A DNA stretch of 64,000 bases from Vitellaria paradoxa (lineage: Eukaryota > Streptophyta > Magnoliopsida > Ericales > Sapotaceae). This document shows positions 45,665 to 58,262 of this stretch, in pieces. The stretch is taken from assembly GCA_019916065.1 (NCBI GenBank), contig CM034241.1, positions 19,855,541 to 19,919,540 of the forward strand. The letters run 5' to 3'. Numbering within the stretch: the stretch's first letter is position 1; every line of letters starts with the position of its first letter. The notes below the pieces were generated by a model. The model was not told the DNA's origin. It searched no databases and saw only the letters and a program-made list of their open reading frames with translations. Made by a program: the position numbers and the translations under genes.

Positions 45665-46269
45665 GTCGGAATCTCCAAAATTTAATTCTGACTTCACAAA
45701 ATAAATTTTTGTAGTATGTTTGTGAAAATCAGGTCGAACCCAAGGGAAGTTCCACTAAATCATCCTAAAGGATACCGAAATCAAAAGGGTAAGGGGGGTT
45801 GGAATCGAGAAGAAAATTTTGGAAATAAAATTCTGAAAATTGAAGATCTAAAAATTATAAATGACAATCAATTTTTTTGTTAACTCGGTTCAAGGGCTAT
45901 CCATCCATTCCTTTAAATCGATTGATCATAGAAGTGAAATAATTATCCTTTCAATTCAAGCGAACAAACTCAATTCCCCTTAAAGCTAAGAGGAATCCAA
46001 GAAATTAACTGTAAATTAATTAGACGAAGCCTTCTAATCAATTCCTTACCATTGAGCAAACTCAATATTGAAAAGCAATTTTTGTTCAGTCAACAATAGC
46101 CTTAGAGCGAGCCCGTTAAGTTTATTCCAAGCAATCGTTCAAAAGCTTGAACGATTCTACTTGGCTTATTTCACCCTAGTCAATTAAAGTGAAAGATGAG
46201 ACAATCAAATTAATCAACTTTTACTTCTTATTCTAGTCTCTAACAACAATTACGGATTGAGAAAAACTA
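45665..46269 (-). repeat. LTR retrotransposon fragment at assembly gap
   Basis: On the minus strand the stretch CCCTTGGGTTCGACCTGATTT, followed by ACAAAAATTTATTTTG, matches the style of the 3' portion of plant Gypsy LTRs, where a C..GTGGGTTCGACC motif precedes the LTR end (compare CCCTGTGGATTCGACCTCGG at 60200). The upstream part, a chain of AATTG-rich words, is also typical. It runs into the gap, so its other end is unknown. Confidence 0.45.
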
Positions 46270-46369
46270 NNNNNNNNNNNNNNNNNNNNNNNNNNNNNNN
46301 NNNNNNNNNNNNNNNNNNNNNNNNNNNNNNNNNNNNNNNNNNNNNNNNNNNNNNNNNNNNNNNNNNNNN
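46270..46369. other. Assembly gap, 100 N
   Basis: Exactly 100 undetermined bases, a conventional placeholder for a gap of unknown size. The sequence to the right starts inside a satellite monomer, so the true left end of the array is not assembled. Confidence 0.98.
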
Positions 46370-49300
46370 TTGGCTATTTTAAATTCAAATGTGCAAATCA
46401 CGTAGGAATACAAAAAATGAACAAAAATATTTCTCTAACCAGACGCCCGAGCTCCAAGTTATAACCATTTTTAATTTCGATTCGTAGATCACATAAAAAT
46501 ACACAAATTGAAGACAAATATCATTATAATCGAACACCCGAGTGGCAAGTTTGGGCCGTTTTTAATTTGAATGCGCAGATTACGGAAAAATACAAAAAAT
46601 GAACAAAAACATTACGCTAACCGGACACCCGAGTGCCAAGTTATAGCCGTTTCTAATTTGGACTCGTAGATCGCATCAAAATATAGCAAATAAAAACAAA
46701 TATCATTGTAATCGGTCACTCGAGCGCCAAGTTTTGGCCTTTATTAATTTTAATGTACAGATCACGTAATAATACAAAACAAGATCAAAAACATTACTCT
46801 AACCAGACACGCGAGTGCCATGTTATAGCCGTTTCTAATTTGGACTCGTAGATCGCATACAAATATAGCAAATAAAAACAAATATCATTGTAATCGGACA
46901 ACCGAGCGCCAAGTTTTGGTCGCTTTTAATTTCGATACACAGCTCACGTAGAAATACAAAAAATAAACAAAAATATTGCTTTTACCAGAGCCTCGAGCGC
47001 CAAGTTATAGCCGTTTTTAATTTCGATTCGTAGATCGCGCAACAATACAAGAAATAGAGACAATATCATTGTAATCAGACACCCGAGCGCCAAGTTTTGG
47101 CCGTTTTTAATTTTGATACATAGATCACGTAGAAATGCAAAAAATAAACAAAAATATTGCTTTTACCAGAGACCCGAGCGCCAAGTTATATCCGTTTTTA
47201 ATTTCAATTCGTAGATCGCGCAACAAGACAAGAAATGGAGACAAATATCATTGTAATCGGACACCTGAGCGCTAAGTTTTGGCCGTTTTTAATTTTGATA
47301 CATAGATCACATAGAAAATGCAAAAAATAAACAAAAATATTGCTTTTACCAGAGACCCGAGCGCCAAGTTATAGTCGTTTTTAATTTCAATTCGTAGATC
47401 GCGTAACAATATAAGAAATGGAGACAAATATCATTATAATCGGACACCCGAGCGTCAAGTTTTGGCCGTTTTTAATTTCGATGCACAGATCACGTAGAAA
47501 TGCAAAAAATAAACAAAAATATTACTTTTACCAGACGCTTGAGCACCAAGTTATAGCCGCTTTTAATTTACATTCTTAGGTCACGTAAAAATACAAAAAA
47601 TAAAAACAAATATCATTGTAATCAAACACCCGAGCGTCAAGTTTTGGCAATTTTTAATTTCGGTACACAGATCACGAAAAAATTCAAAAAATAAACCAAA
47701 AAAATTGTCCTAACCTGACAACCGAGCGCCAAGTTATAGCTGTTTTTTATTTGGATTCGTAGATTGCGTAAAAATAGAAAAAATGAACAAAAATATTGCT
47801 TTTACCAAAGACCCGAGCGCCAAGTTGTAGCCGTTTTTAATTTTGATTCGTAGATCGCGCAACAATACAAGAAATGGGGACAAATATCATTGTAATCGGC
47901 CACCCGAGCGCCAAGTTTTGGCCGTTTCTAATTTCGATACACAGATCACGTAGAAATGCAAAAAATTAACAAAAATATTGCTTTTACCAGAGACCCGAGC
48001 GCCAAGTTATAGCCATTTTTAATTTCGATTCGTAGATTGTGTAACAATAACAGAAATGGAGACAAATATCATTGTAATCGGACACCCGAGCACCAAGAGT
48101 TGGCCGTTTTTAATTCAAATGCGTAGATCATGGAGAAATACAAAAAATGAACAAAAATATTACTCTAACCAGACACCCGAGTGCCAAGTTATAGCCGTTT
48201 CTAATTTGGAGTAGTAGATCGCGTAAAAATACAAAAAATGAAGACAAATATCATTGCAATCAGTACCCCGAGCACCAAGTTTTGGCTGTTTTAAATTTAA
48301 ACACGCAGATCACGTAAAAATACAAAAAATTAACAAAAACATTACGCTAACCGGATACTCTAGTGTCAAGTTATGGCCGTTTCTAATTTGGACTCGTAGA
48401 TAGCGTAAAAATGTAGGAAATAGAAACAAATATTATTGTAATCGGTCACTCGAGCGCCAAGTTTTGGCCGTTCTTAATTTTAATGTACAGATCACGTAAT
48501 AATACAAAAAAAGATCAAAAACATTACTCTAACCAGATACCCGAGTGCCAAATTATAGCCGTTTCTAATTTGGACTCGTAGATCACATAAAAATATAGTA
48601 AATAAAAACAAATATCATTGTAATCGGACAACCGAGTGCCAAGTTTTGGCCGTTTTTAATTTCGATATACAGATCATGTAGAAATACAAAAAATAAACAA
48701 AAATATTACTTTTACTAGAGACCCGAGTGCCAAGTTATAGCCGTTTTTAATTTCAATTCGTAGATCGCGCAACAATACAAGAAATGGAGACAAATATTAT
48801 CGTAATCGGACACCCGAGCGCCAAGTTTTGGCCATTCTTAATTTTAATGTACAGATCACGTAATAATACAAAAAAAGATCAGAAACATTACTCTAACCAG
48901 ACACCCGAGTGCCATGTTATAGCCGTTTCTAATTTGGACTCCTAGATCGCATAAAAATATAGTAAATAAAAACAAATATCATTATAATCGGACAACCGAA
49001 CGCCAAGTTTTGTCCGTTTTTAATTTTGATACACAGATCACGTAGAAATACAAAAAATAAACAAAAATATTGCTTTTACCAGAGACTCGAGCGCCAAGTT
49101 ATAGCCGTTTTTAATTTCGATTCGTAGATCACGCAACAATACAAGAAATGGAGACAAATATCATTGTAATCGGACACCCCAGCGCCAAGTTTTGGTCGTT
49201 TTTAATTTCGATACGCAGATCACGTAGAAATGCAAAAAATAAACAAAAATATTGCTTTTACTAGAGACCCGAGCACCAAGTTATAGCCGTTTTTAATTTT

Positions 49301-52300
49301 GATTCATAGATCGCGCAACAATACAAGAATTGGAGACAAATATCATTGTAATCGGACACCCGAGCGCCAAGTTTTGGCCATTCTTAATTTTAATGTACAG
49401 ATCACGTAATAATACAAAAAAAGATCAGAAACATTACTCTAACCAGACACCCGAGTGCCATGTTATAGCCGTTTCTAATTTGGACTCCTAGATCGCATAA
49501 AAATATAGTAAATAAAAACAAATATCATTATAATCGGACAACCGAACGCCAAGTTTTGTCCGTTTTTAATTTTGATACACAGATCACGTAGAAATACAAA
49601 AAATAAACAAAAATATTGCTTTTACCAGAGACTCGAGTGCCAAGTTATAGCCGTTTTTAATTTCGATTCGTAGATCACGCAACAATACAAGAAATGGAGA
49701 TAAATATCATTGTAATCGGACACCCCAGCGCCAAGTTTTGGTCGTTTTTAATTTCGATACGCAGATCACGTAGAAATGCAAAAAATAAACAAAAATATTG
49801 CTTTTACTAGAGACCCGAGCACCAAGTTATAGCCGTTTTTAATTTTGATTCATAGATCGCGCAACAATACAAGAATTGGAGACAAATATCATTGTAATCG
49901 GACACCCGAGCGCCAAGTTTTTGCCATTTTTAATTTCGATACACAGATCACGTAGAAATGTAAAAAATAAACAAAAATATTGCATTTACCAGAGACCCAA
50001 GCGCCAAGTTATAGCCATTTTTAATTTCGATTCGTAGATCACGTAACAATAAAAATAATGGAGACAAATATCATTGTAATCAGACACTCGAGCGCCAAGC
50101 GTTGGCCGTTTTTAATTTAAATGCGTAGATCACGGAAAAATATAAAAAATGAACAAAAATATTACTCTAACCAGACACCCGAGCGCGAAGTTATAGCCGT
50201 TTCTAATTTGGACTAGTAGATCGCGTAAAAATACAAAAAATAAAGACAAATATTATTGCAATCAGTACCCCGAGCACCAAGTTTTAGCTGTTTTAAATTT
50301 AAACGCACAGATCACGTAAAAATACAAAAAATGAACAAAAACATTACGCTAACTGGACACTCGAGTGCCAAGTTATAGCCGTTTCTAATTTGGACTCATA
50401 GATCGCGTAAAAATATAGGAAATAAAAACAAATATCATCGTAATCAGTCACTCGAGTGCCAAGTTTTGGCCGTTCTTAATTTTAATGTACAGATCACGTA
50501 ATAATACAAAAAAAGATCAAAAACATTACTCTAACTGGACACCCGAGTGCCATGTTATAGCCGTTTTTAATTTGGACTCGTAGATCGCAAAAAAATATAG
50601 TAAATAAAAATAAATATCATTGTAATTGGACAACCGAGCGCCAAGTTTTGGCCGTTTTTAATTTTGATACATACATCACGTAGAAATGCAAAAAATAAAC
50701 AAAAAAATTGCTTTTACCAGTGACCCGAGCGCTAAGTTATAGCCGTTTTTAATTTCAATTCATAGATCGCGTAACAATACAAGAAATGGAGACAAATATC
50801 ATTGTAATCGGACACCCGAGCGCCAAGCGTTGGCCGTTTTTAATTTAAATGCATAGATCACGGAAAAATACAAAAAATGAACAAAAATATTACTCTAACC
50901 AGACACTCGAGTGTGACGTTATAGCCGTTTCTAATTTGGACTAGTAGATCGCGTAAAAATACAAATAATGAAGACAAATATCATTGCAATCAGTACCCCG
51001 AGCACCAAGTTTTGGCTATTTTAAATTTAAACGCGCAGATCACATAAAAATACAAAAAATGATCAAAAACATTATGCTAACTGGACACCTGAGTGCCAAG
51101 TTATAGCTGTTTCTAATTTAGACTCGTAGATCGCGTAAAAATATAGGAAATAGAAACAAATATCATTGTAATCAAACACCCGAGCGTCAACTTTTGGCCA
51201 TTTTTAATTTCGATACATAGATCACAGAAAAATACGAAAAATAAACCAAAAAAATTGTCCTAACCTGACAACCGAGCGCCAAGCTATAGCTGTTTTTTAT
51301 TTGGATTCGTAGATCGCGTAAAAATACAAAAAATGAACGCAAATATCATTGCAATCAGGCACACGTGCACCATATTTTGGCTATTTTAAATTCAAATGTG
51401 CAGATCACGTAGGAATACAAAAAATAAAGAAAAATATTTCTTGTACCAGACGCCCGAGCGCCAAGTTATAACCGTTTTTAATTTGAATTCGTAGATCGCG
51501 TAAAAATACACAAATTGAAGACAAATATCATTATAATCGAACACCCAAGTGCCAAGTTTTAGCCGTTTTTAACTTGAATGCGCAGATCACGTAAAAATAC
51601 AAAAAAATGAACAAAAACATTACGCTAACCGGACGCCCGAGTGCCAAGTTATAGCCGTTTCTAATTTGGACTCGTAGATCGCGTAAAAATATTGCAAATA
51701 AAAACAAATATCATTGTAATCGGTCACTCGAGCGCCAAGTTTTGGCCGATCTTAATTTTAATGTACAGATCACGTAATAATACAAAAAAAGATCAAAAAC
51801 ATTACTCTAACTGGACACCCGAGTGTCAAGTTATAGCCGTTTCTAATTAGAACTCGTAGATCGCATAAAAATATAGTAAATAAAAACAAATATCATTGTA
51901 ATTGGACAGCCGAGCGCCAAGTTTTGGCCGTTCTTAATTTTAATGTACAGATCACGTAATAATACAAAAAAAGATCTAAAACATTACTCTAACCAGACAC
52001 CCGAGTGCCATGTTATAGCCGTTTCTAATTTAGGCTCGTAGATCGCATAAAAATATAGTAAATAAAAACAAATATCATTGTAATAGGACAACCGAGCGCT
52101 AAGTTTTGGCTATTTTTAATTTCGATACACAGATCATGTAGAAATACAAAAAATAAACAAAAATATTACTTTTACCAGAGACCCGAGCGCCAAGTTATAG
52201 CCGTTTTTAATTTCGATTCGTAAATCGCGCAACAATACAAGAATTGGAGACATACCATTGTAATCGGACACCCGAGCGCCAAGTTTTGTCCGTTTTTAAT

Positions 52301-53060
52301 TTCAATACACAGATCACATAGAAATGCAAAAAATAAACAAAAATATTGCTTTTACCAGAGACTCGAGTGCCAAGTTATAGCCATTTTTAATTTCGATTCG
52401 TAGATCGCGCAACAATACAAGAATTGGAGACAAATATCATTGTAATCGGACACCCGAGCGCCAAGTTTTGGCCGTTTTTAAGTTCGATACACAGATCACG
52501 TAGAAATGCAAAAAATAAACAAAAATATTGCTTTTACTAGAGACCCGAGCGCCAAGTTTTAGCCGTTTTTAATTTCGATTCGTAGATCGTGCAACAATAC
52601 AGGAAATGGAGACAAATATCATTGTAATCGGACACCCGAGCACCAAGCGTTGGCTATTTTTAATTTAAATGCGTAGATCATGGAAAAATATAAAAAATGA
52701 ACAAAAATATTACTCTAACCAGACACCCGAGCGCGAAGTTATAGCCGTTTCTAATTTGGACTAGTAGATCGCGTAAAAATACAAAAAATAAAGACAAATA
52801 TCATCGCAATCAGTACCCCGAGCACCAAGTTTTGGCTATTTTAAATTTAAACGCGCAGATCACGTAAAAATACGAAAAGTAAACAAAAATATTACACTAA
52901 CTGGACACTCGAGTGCCAAGTTATAATCATTTCTATTTTGGACTCATAGATGGCGTAAAAATATAGGAAATAATAACAAATGTCATTGTAATCAGTCACT
53001 CGAGCGCCAAGTTTTGGTCGTTCTTAATTTTAATGTACAGATCACGTAATAATACAAAAA
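46370..53060. repeat. Tandem satellite array, ~91-bp monomers (left block)
   Basis: About 6.7 kb of head-to-tail monomers of 90-91 bp in two alternating types. One reads GCGCCAAGTTATAGCCGTTT then CGTAGATCGCG; the other reads GCGCCAAGTTTTGGCCGTTT then CAGATCACGTA. Shared words CCCGAGCGCCAAGTT mark the monomer start (for example near 46997, 47087 and 47178). The alternation gives a dimer of about 181 bp. Further subtypes differ in TTTCTAATTTGGACTCG versus TTTTTAATTTCGATTCG. By length this block holds roughly 74 monomers. No ORF is credible. Confidence 0.95.
48800..49920. repeat. 546-bp duplicated multimer within satellite
   Basis: A six-monomer segment containing GCCATTCTTAATTTTAATG recurs at 48831 and 49377, exactly 546 bp apart (6 x 91). 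The two copies share private variants (GGACTCCTAGATCGC, ACCGAACGCCAAG, TTTTGTCCG) and are nearly identical, so the duplication is recent compared with the divergence among monomers. Confidence 0.9.
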
Positions 53061-54489
53061 AGGTAACAAGCTTAAAGTTGATGATTGCAAAGAGCTCATT
53101 GAAAAAATAACCAAAAAGGTAACAAGCTGGACCTCCAAGAGCCTCTCCTATGCTGGAAGACTAGTATTGATCAAGTCCATCCTCTTTAGCATCCAAGTAT
53201 ATTGGAGTCTACACTTTATTCTTCCAAAGAAGATATGTGATGCCATAGAACAAGTTTTAAGAAGATTCCTTTGGACAGGAGCTGAAATGAAAAGATGGGG
53301 TAACAAGGTTGCATGGGAAGAAGTTTGCTTGCCAAAGAAAGAAGGAGGGCTAGGTATCCGAAGAATACATGAATAGAACAAGGCATCAATGATGAAACAT
53401 ATATGGGCATTGTGCTCCAATAGTCAATCCCTATGGGTAAAGTGGTGTAAGTCCAATCTTATAAAAGGAAGATGCTTTTGGGAAATCAAAATCCCATCCG
53501 ATTGTTCATGGAATTGGAGGAAAATTCTCAAGCTCCGGGGTGAGGCAAGTAAAATTTCCAAGTACAAAGTAGGCAATGGAAATTCCATCTCTCTTTGGTA
53601 TTCAAGTTGGCACCCAAAAGGCCCCCTTATCCCTAAATATGGACCAAGAATAGCTTATGACGCCGGTTTGCCAAGAAATGCTAAGGTATCAAGGGTGATT
53701 GAAGATGAACAATAGAAATGGCCCTTTCCAAACACATGGGAGCTCCGTGAGGTCATACTTGACAATCCAATGGACTATTCACCTAACCAAGCTATGGATG
53801 ATGAATTTATATGGATAATCTCAAGAACAAGAAAGTATAATGCAGCAGCCACATGGGAATCCATTCGGCAACATGCTAATAAGGTACCTTGGCACAACCT
53901 TTTATGGTTTCCTAATCATATACCGCGGCATAGCTTCATCTCATGGCTTGCCATTAAAGGAAAGCTCACTACTAAAGATAAATTGGTAGCTTGGGGAATG
54001 AATGTCCAACCTTTATGTGTATTATGTGGGCAATGCAATGAAACAATTGATCATCTATTCTACCAATGCCCCCTCTCAACCAAAGTGAGAAGCTCAATCT
54101 TGCAAAGATGTGGTATCTCAAGACAAGTTCAGCCATGGAAAGAAGAAGTGATATGGGCCACAGGGAAGTTTAGTAGAAATGCATTGCACCAAAAGATTTG
54201 TAAGCTTGCTTGGTGTGCTATGATCTATCACATATGGAAGGGAAGGAATGCCAAGATCTTTAAGGATACTACTCCATCGGCTTCACAGATTATTAAGGAG
54301 ATTGTCCATGATGTCAAGGTTAGATATTCTCAAAACATTGATGAGAATGCTTCCAACATAAATGTAGACCCTTGTAGCAAATGGGGAATCTCATAGATAT
54401 TGTAAAAACGGGGGGATGCCCCCAAGAAGTTGTAAATACTTTTTTCTCCCATTAATCCAAACTATACTCACTTAACTATAAAAAAAAAA
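53061..54489 (+). mobile_element. Young 5'-truncated LINE inserted in satellite
   Basis: A 1.43-kb non-LTR element sits between satellite sequences that continue in register (ACAAAAAA before; ATCAAAAACATTACTC after, where uninterrupted monomers read ACAAAAAAAGATCAAAAAC). It starts inside RT (GGTAACAAGCTTAAAG). It ends with a short 3' untranslated part (GGGGGGATGCCCCC, a small hairpin, at about 54409) and a poly(A) of about 10. Target duplication is obscured by the A-run. Orientation is +. Confidence 0.92.
53065..54396 (+). pseudogene. LINE ORF2 C-terminal half (RT thumb to zf-RVT)
   Basis: A single reading frame of about 443 codons broken only by TAG at 53374-53376 and TAG at 53713-53715. 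Each probably replaced a tryptophan codon by one G-to-A change. It covers the RT thumb (SYAGRLVLIKSIL, LRRFLWTG, KKEGGLGIRRI), the linker (WRKILKLRG, KVGNGNSISLWYSSW) and the zf-RVT domain (PRHSFISWLA, CVLCGQCNETIDHLFYQC with all zinc ligands present, then IWKGRN). It ends naturally at TAG 54394-54396. The catalytic palm lies upstream of the truncation. Confidence 0.92.
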
Positions 54490-57400
54490 TATCAAAAACA
54501 TTACTCTAACCAGACAACCGAGTGCCATGTTATAGCCATTTCTAATTTGGACTCGTAGATCGCATAAAAATATAGTAATAAAAACAAAAATCATTGTAAT
54601 CGGATAACCGAGCGCTAAGTTTTGGCTGTTTTTAATTTCGATACACAGATCACGTAGAAATAGAAAAAATAAACAAAAATATTGCTTTTACCAGAGACCC
54701 GAGCGCCAAGTTATAGACGTTTTTAATTTCGATTCGTAGATCACGTAACAATACAAGAAATGGAGGCAAATATCATTGTAGTCAGACACCCGAGCGCCAA
54801 GCGTTGGCCGTCTTTAATTTAAATGTATAGATCACGGAAAAATACAAAAAATGAATAAAAATATTACTCTAACCAGACACTCGAGCGTGACGTTATAGCC
54901 GTTTCTAATTTGGACTAGTAAATCGTGTAAAAATACAAATAATGAAGATAAATATCATTGCAATCAGTACCCCGAGCACCAAGTTTTGCTTGTTTTAAAT
55001 TTAAACGTGCAGATCACATGAAAATACAAAAAATGAACAAAAACATTATGCTAACTGGACACCCGAGTGCCATGTTATAGTCATTTCTAATTTGGACTCG
55101 TAGATCGCATAAAAATATAGGAAATAAAAATAAATATCATTGTAATCAAACACCCGAGCGCCAACTTTTGGCCATTTTTAATTTCGATACATAGATCACA
55201 GAAAAATACAAAAAATAAACCAAAAACATTGTCCTAACCTGACAACCAAGCGCTATGTTATAGCTGTTTTTTATTTAGATTCGTAGATCGCGTAAAAATA
55301 CAAAAAATGAACGCAAATATCATTACAATGAGGCACACGTGCACCATATTTTGGCTATTTTAAATTCAAATGTGCAGATCACGTAGGAATACAAAAAATG
55401 AACAAAAATATTTCTCGTACCAGACGCCCGAGCGCCAAGTTATAACCGTTTTTAATTTGAATTCGTAGATCGCGTAAAGATACACAAATTGAAGATAAAT
55501 ATCATTATAATCGAACACCCGAGTGCCAAGTTTTGGCTGTTTTTAACTTGAATGCGCAGATCACGTAAAAAAACAAAAAATGAACAAAAACATTACGCTA
55601 ACCGGACACCCGAGTGCCAAGTTATAGCCGTTTCTAATTTGGACTCGTAGATCGCGTAAAATTATAGCAAATAAAAACAAATATCATTCTAATCGGTCAC
55701 TCGAGCATGAAGTTTTGGCCGTTCTTAATTTTAAAGTACAGATCACGTAATAATACAAAAACAGATCAGAAACATTGCTCTAATCGGACACCCGAGTGCC
55801 ATGTTATAGCTGTTTCTAATTTGGACTTGTAGATCGCATAAAAATATAGTAAATAAAAACAAATATCATTGAAATCGGATAACCAAGCGCCAAGTTTTGG
55901 CCGTTTTTAATTTTGATACATAGATCACGTAGAAATACAAAAAAATAAACAAAAATATTACTTTTACTAGAGGCCCGAGCGCCAAGTTTTAGCCATTTTT
56001 AATTTCGATTCGTAGATCGCTCAACAATATTAGAAATGGAGACAAATATCATTGTAATCGGACACACGAGCGCCATGTTTTGGCTGTTTTTAATTTCGAT
56101 ACACAGATCACGTAGAAATACAAACAATTAACAAAAATATTGCTTTTACCAGGGACCCGAGTGCCAAGTTATTGCTGTTTTTAATTTCGATTCATAGATC
56201 GCGCAACAATACAAGAAATGAAGACAAATATCATTGTAATCGGACACCCGAGCGCCAAGTTTTGGCCACTTTTAATTTCGATACACAGATCACGTAGAAA
56301 TGCAAAAAATAAATAATAATATTGCTTTTACCGGAGACCCGAGTGCTAAGTTATAGCCATTTTTAATTTTGATTCGTAGATCGCGTAACAATACAAGAAA
56401 TGGAGACAAATATCATTGTAATCGGACACCTGAGCGCCAAGCGTTGGCCATTTTTAATTTAAATGCATAGATCATGGAGAAATACAAAAAATGAACAAAA
56501 ATATTACTCTAACCAAACACCCGAGCGCCAAGTTATAGCTGTTTCTAATTTGGACAAGTAGATCGCGTAAGAATACAAAAAATGAAGACAAATATCATTG
56601 CAATAAGTACCCCGGACACCAACTTTTGGCTGTTTTAAATTTAAACGCGCAGATCACGTAAAATTACAAAAAATGAGCAAAAATTTACTTTAAGCAAACT
56701 CCTGAGCGCCAAGTTATAATCGCTTTTAATTTGCATTCGTAGGTTGCATAAAAATACAAAAAATGAAAACAAATATCATTGTAATCAGACACCTGAGCGC
56801 CAAGTTTTGGCCATTTTTAATTTCGATACACAGATCACGGAAAAAAATAAAAAATAAACCAAAAAATTGTCCTAACCTGACAACCGAGCGCCAAGTTATA
56901 GCTGTTTTTTATTTGGATTCGTAGATCATGTAAAAATGCAAAAAATGAACGCAAATATCATTGCAATCAGGCACACGTGCACCATATTTTGGCTATTTTA
57001 AATTCAAATGTCCAGATCACGTAGGAATACAAAAAATGAACAAAAATATTTCTCTAACCAGATGCCCGAGCGCCAAGTTATAACCGTTTTTAATTTGAAT
57101 TCGTAGATCACGTAAAAATACACAAATTGAAGACAAATATCATTATAATCGAACACCCGAATGCCAAGTTTTAGCCATTTTTAACTTGAATGCGCAGATC
57201 ACGTAAAAATACAAAAAATGAACAAAAACATTACGCTAACCGGACACCCGAGTGCCAAGTTATAGCCGTTTCTAATTTGGACTCGTAGATCGCGTAAAAT
57301 TATAGCAAATAAAAACAAATATCATTGTAATCGGTCACTCGAGCGCCAAGTTTTGGCCGTTCTTAATTTTAATGTACAGATCACGTAATAATACGAAAAA

Positions 57401-58262
57401 AGATCAAAAACATTACTCTAGTCGGACACCTGAGTGCCAAGTTATAGCCGTTTCTAATTTGGACTCGTAGATCGCATAAAAATATAGTAAATAAAAACAA
57501 ATGTCAATGTAATTGGATAACCGAGCGCTAAGTTTTGGCCGTTTTTAATTTTGATACACAGGTCATGTAAAAATACAAAAAATAAACAAAAATATTACTT
57601 TTACCAGAGACCCGAGTGCCAAGTTATAGCCGTTTTTAATTTCGATTCGTAGATCGCGCAACAATATAAGAAATGGAGACAAATATCATTGTAATCGGAC
57701 ACCCGAGCGCCAAGTTTTGGCTGTTTTTAATTTCAATAGAAAGATCACGTAGAAATACAAAAAATAAACAAAAATATTGCTTTTACCAGAGACCCGAGCG
57801 CCAAGTTATAGCCGTTTTTAATTTCGATTCGTAGATCGCGCAACAATATAAGAAATGGAGACAAATATCATTGTAATCGGACACCCGAGCGCTAAGTTTT
57901 GGCCGTTTTTAATTTCGATGCACAGATCACGTAGAAATGCAAAAAATATACAAAAATATTGCTTTTACCAGAGACCCGAGTGCTAAGTTATAGCCGTTTT
58001 TAATTTCGATTCGTAGATCGCATAACAATACAAGAAATGGAGACAAATATCATTGTAATCGGACACCCGAGCGCCAAGCGTTGGCCGTTTTTAATTTAAA
58101 TGCGTAGATCACTGAGAAATACAAAAAATGAACAAAAATATTACTCTAACCAGACACCCGAGCGCCAAGTTGTAGTCGTTTCTAATTTGGACTAGTAGAT
58201 CGCGTAAAAATTCAAAAAATGAAGACAAATATCATTGCAATCAGTATCTCGAACACCAACTT
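54490..58262. repeat. Tandem satellite array, ~91-bp monomers (right block)
   Basis: About 3.8 kb, roughly 41 monomers of the same family and orientation as the left block. A marker variant (GGCACACGTGCACCATATTTTGG) occurs at 55332 and 56970, exactly 1,638 bp apart (18 x 91), with similar neighbours on both sides. It also occurs at 51358. From 51358 to 55332, after removing the LINE, is about 2,545 bp, or 28 monomers. The block ends abruptly inside a monomer at CAACTTTTGGC, where LINE sequence begins. Confidence 0.94.

Noticed and set aside
46370..58262. CRISPR-like array
   Set aside because: Repeats are contiguous 91-bp monomers that vary along their whole length, without unique spacers. 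This is satellite DNA.
58235..58262. ATG start of the LINE RT frame
   Set aside because: These bases are a satellite monomer. The frame simply happens to be open across the junction.
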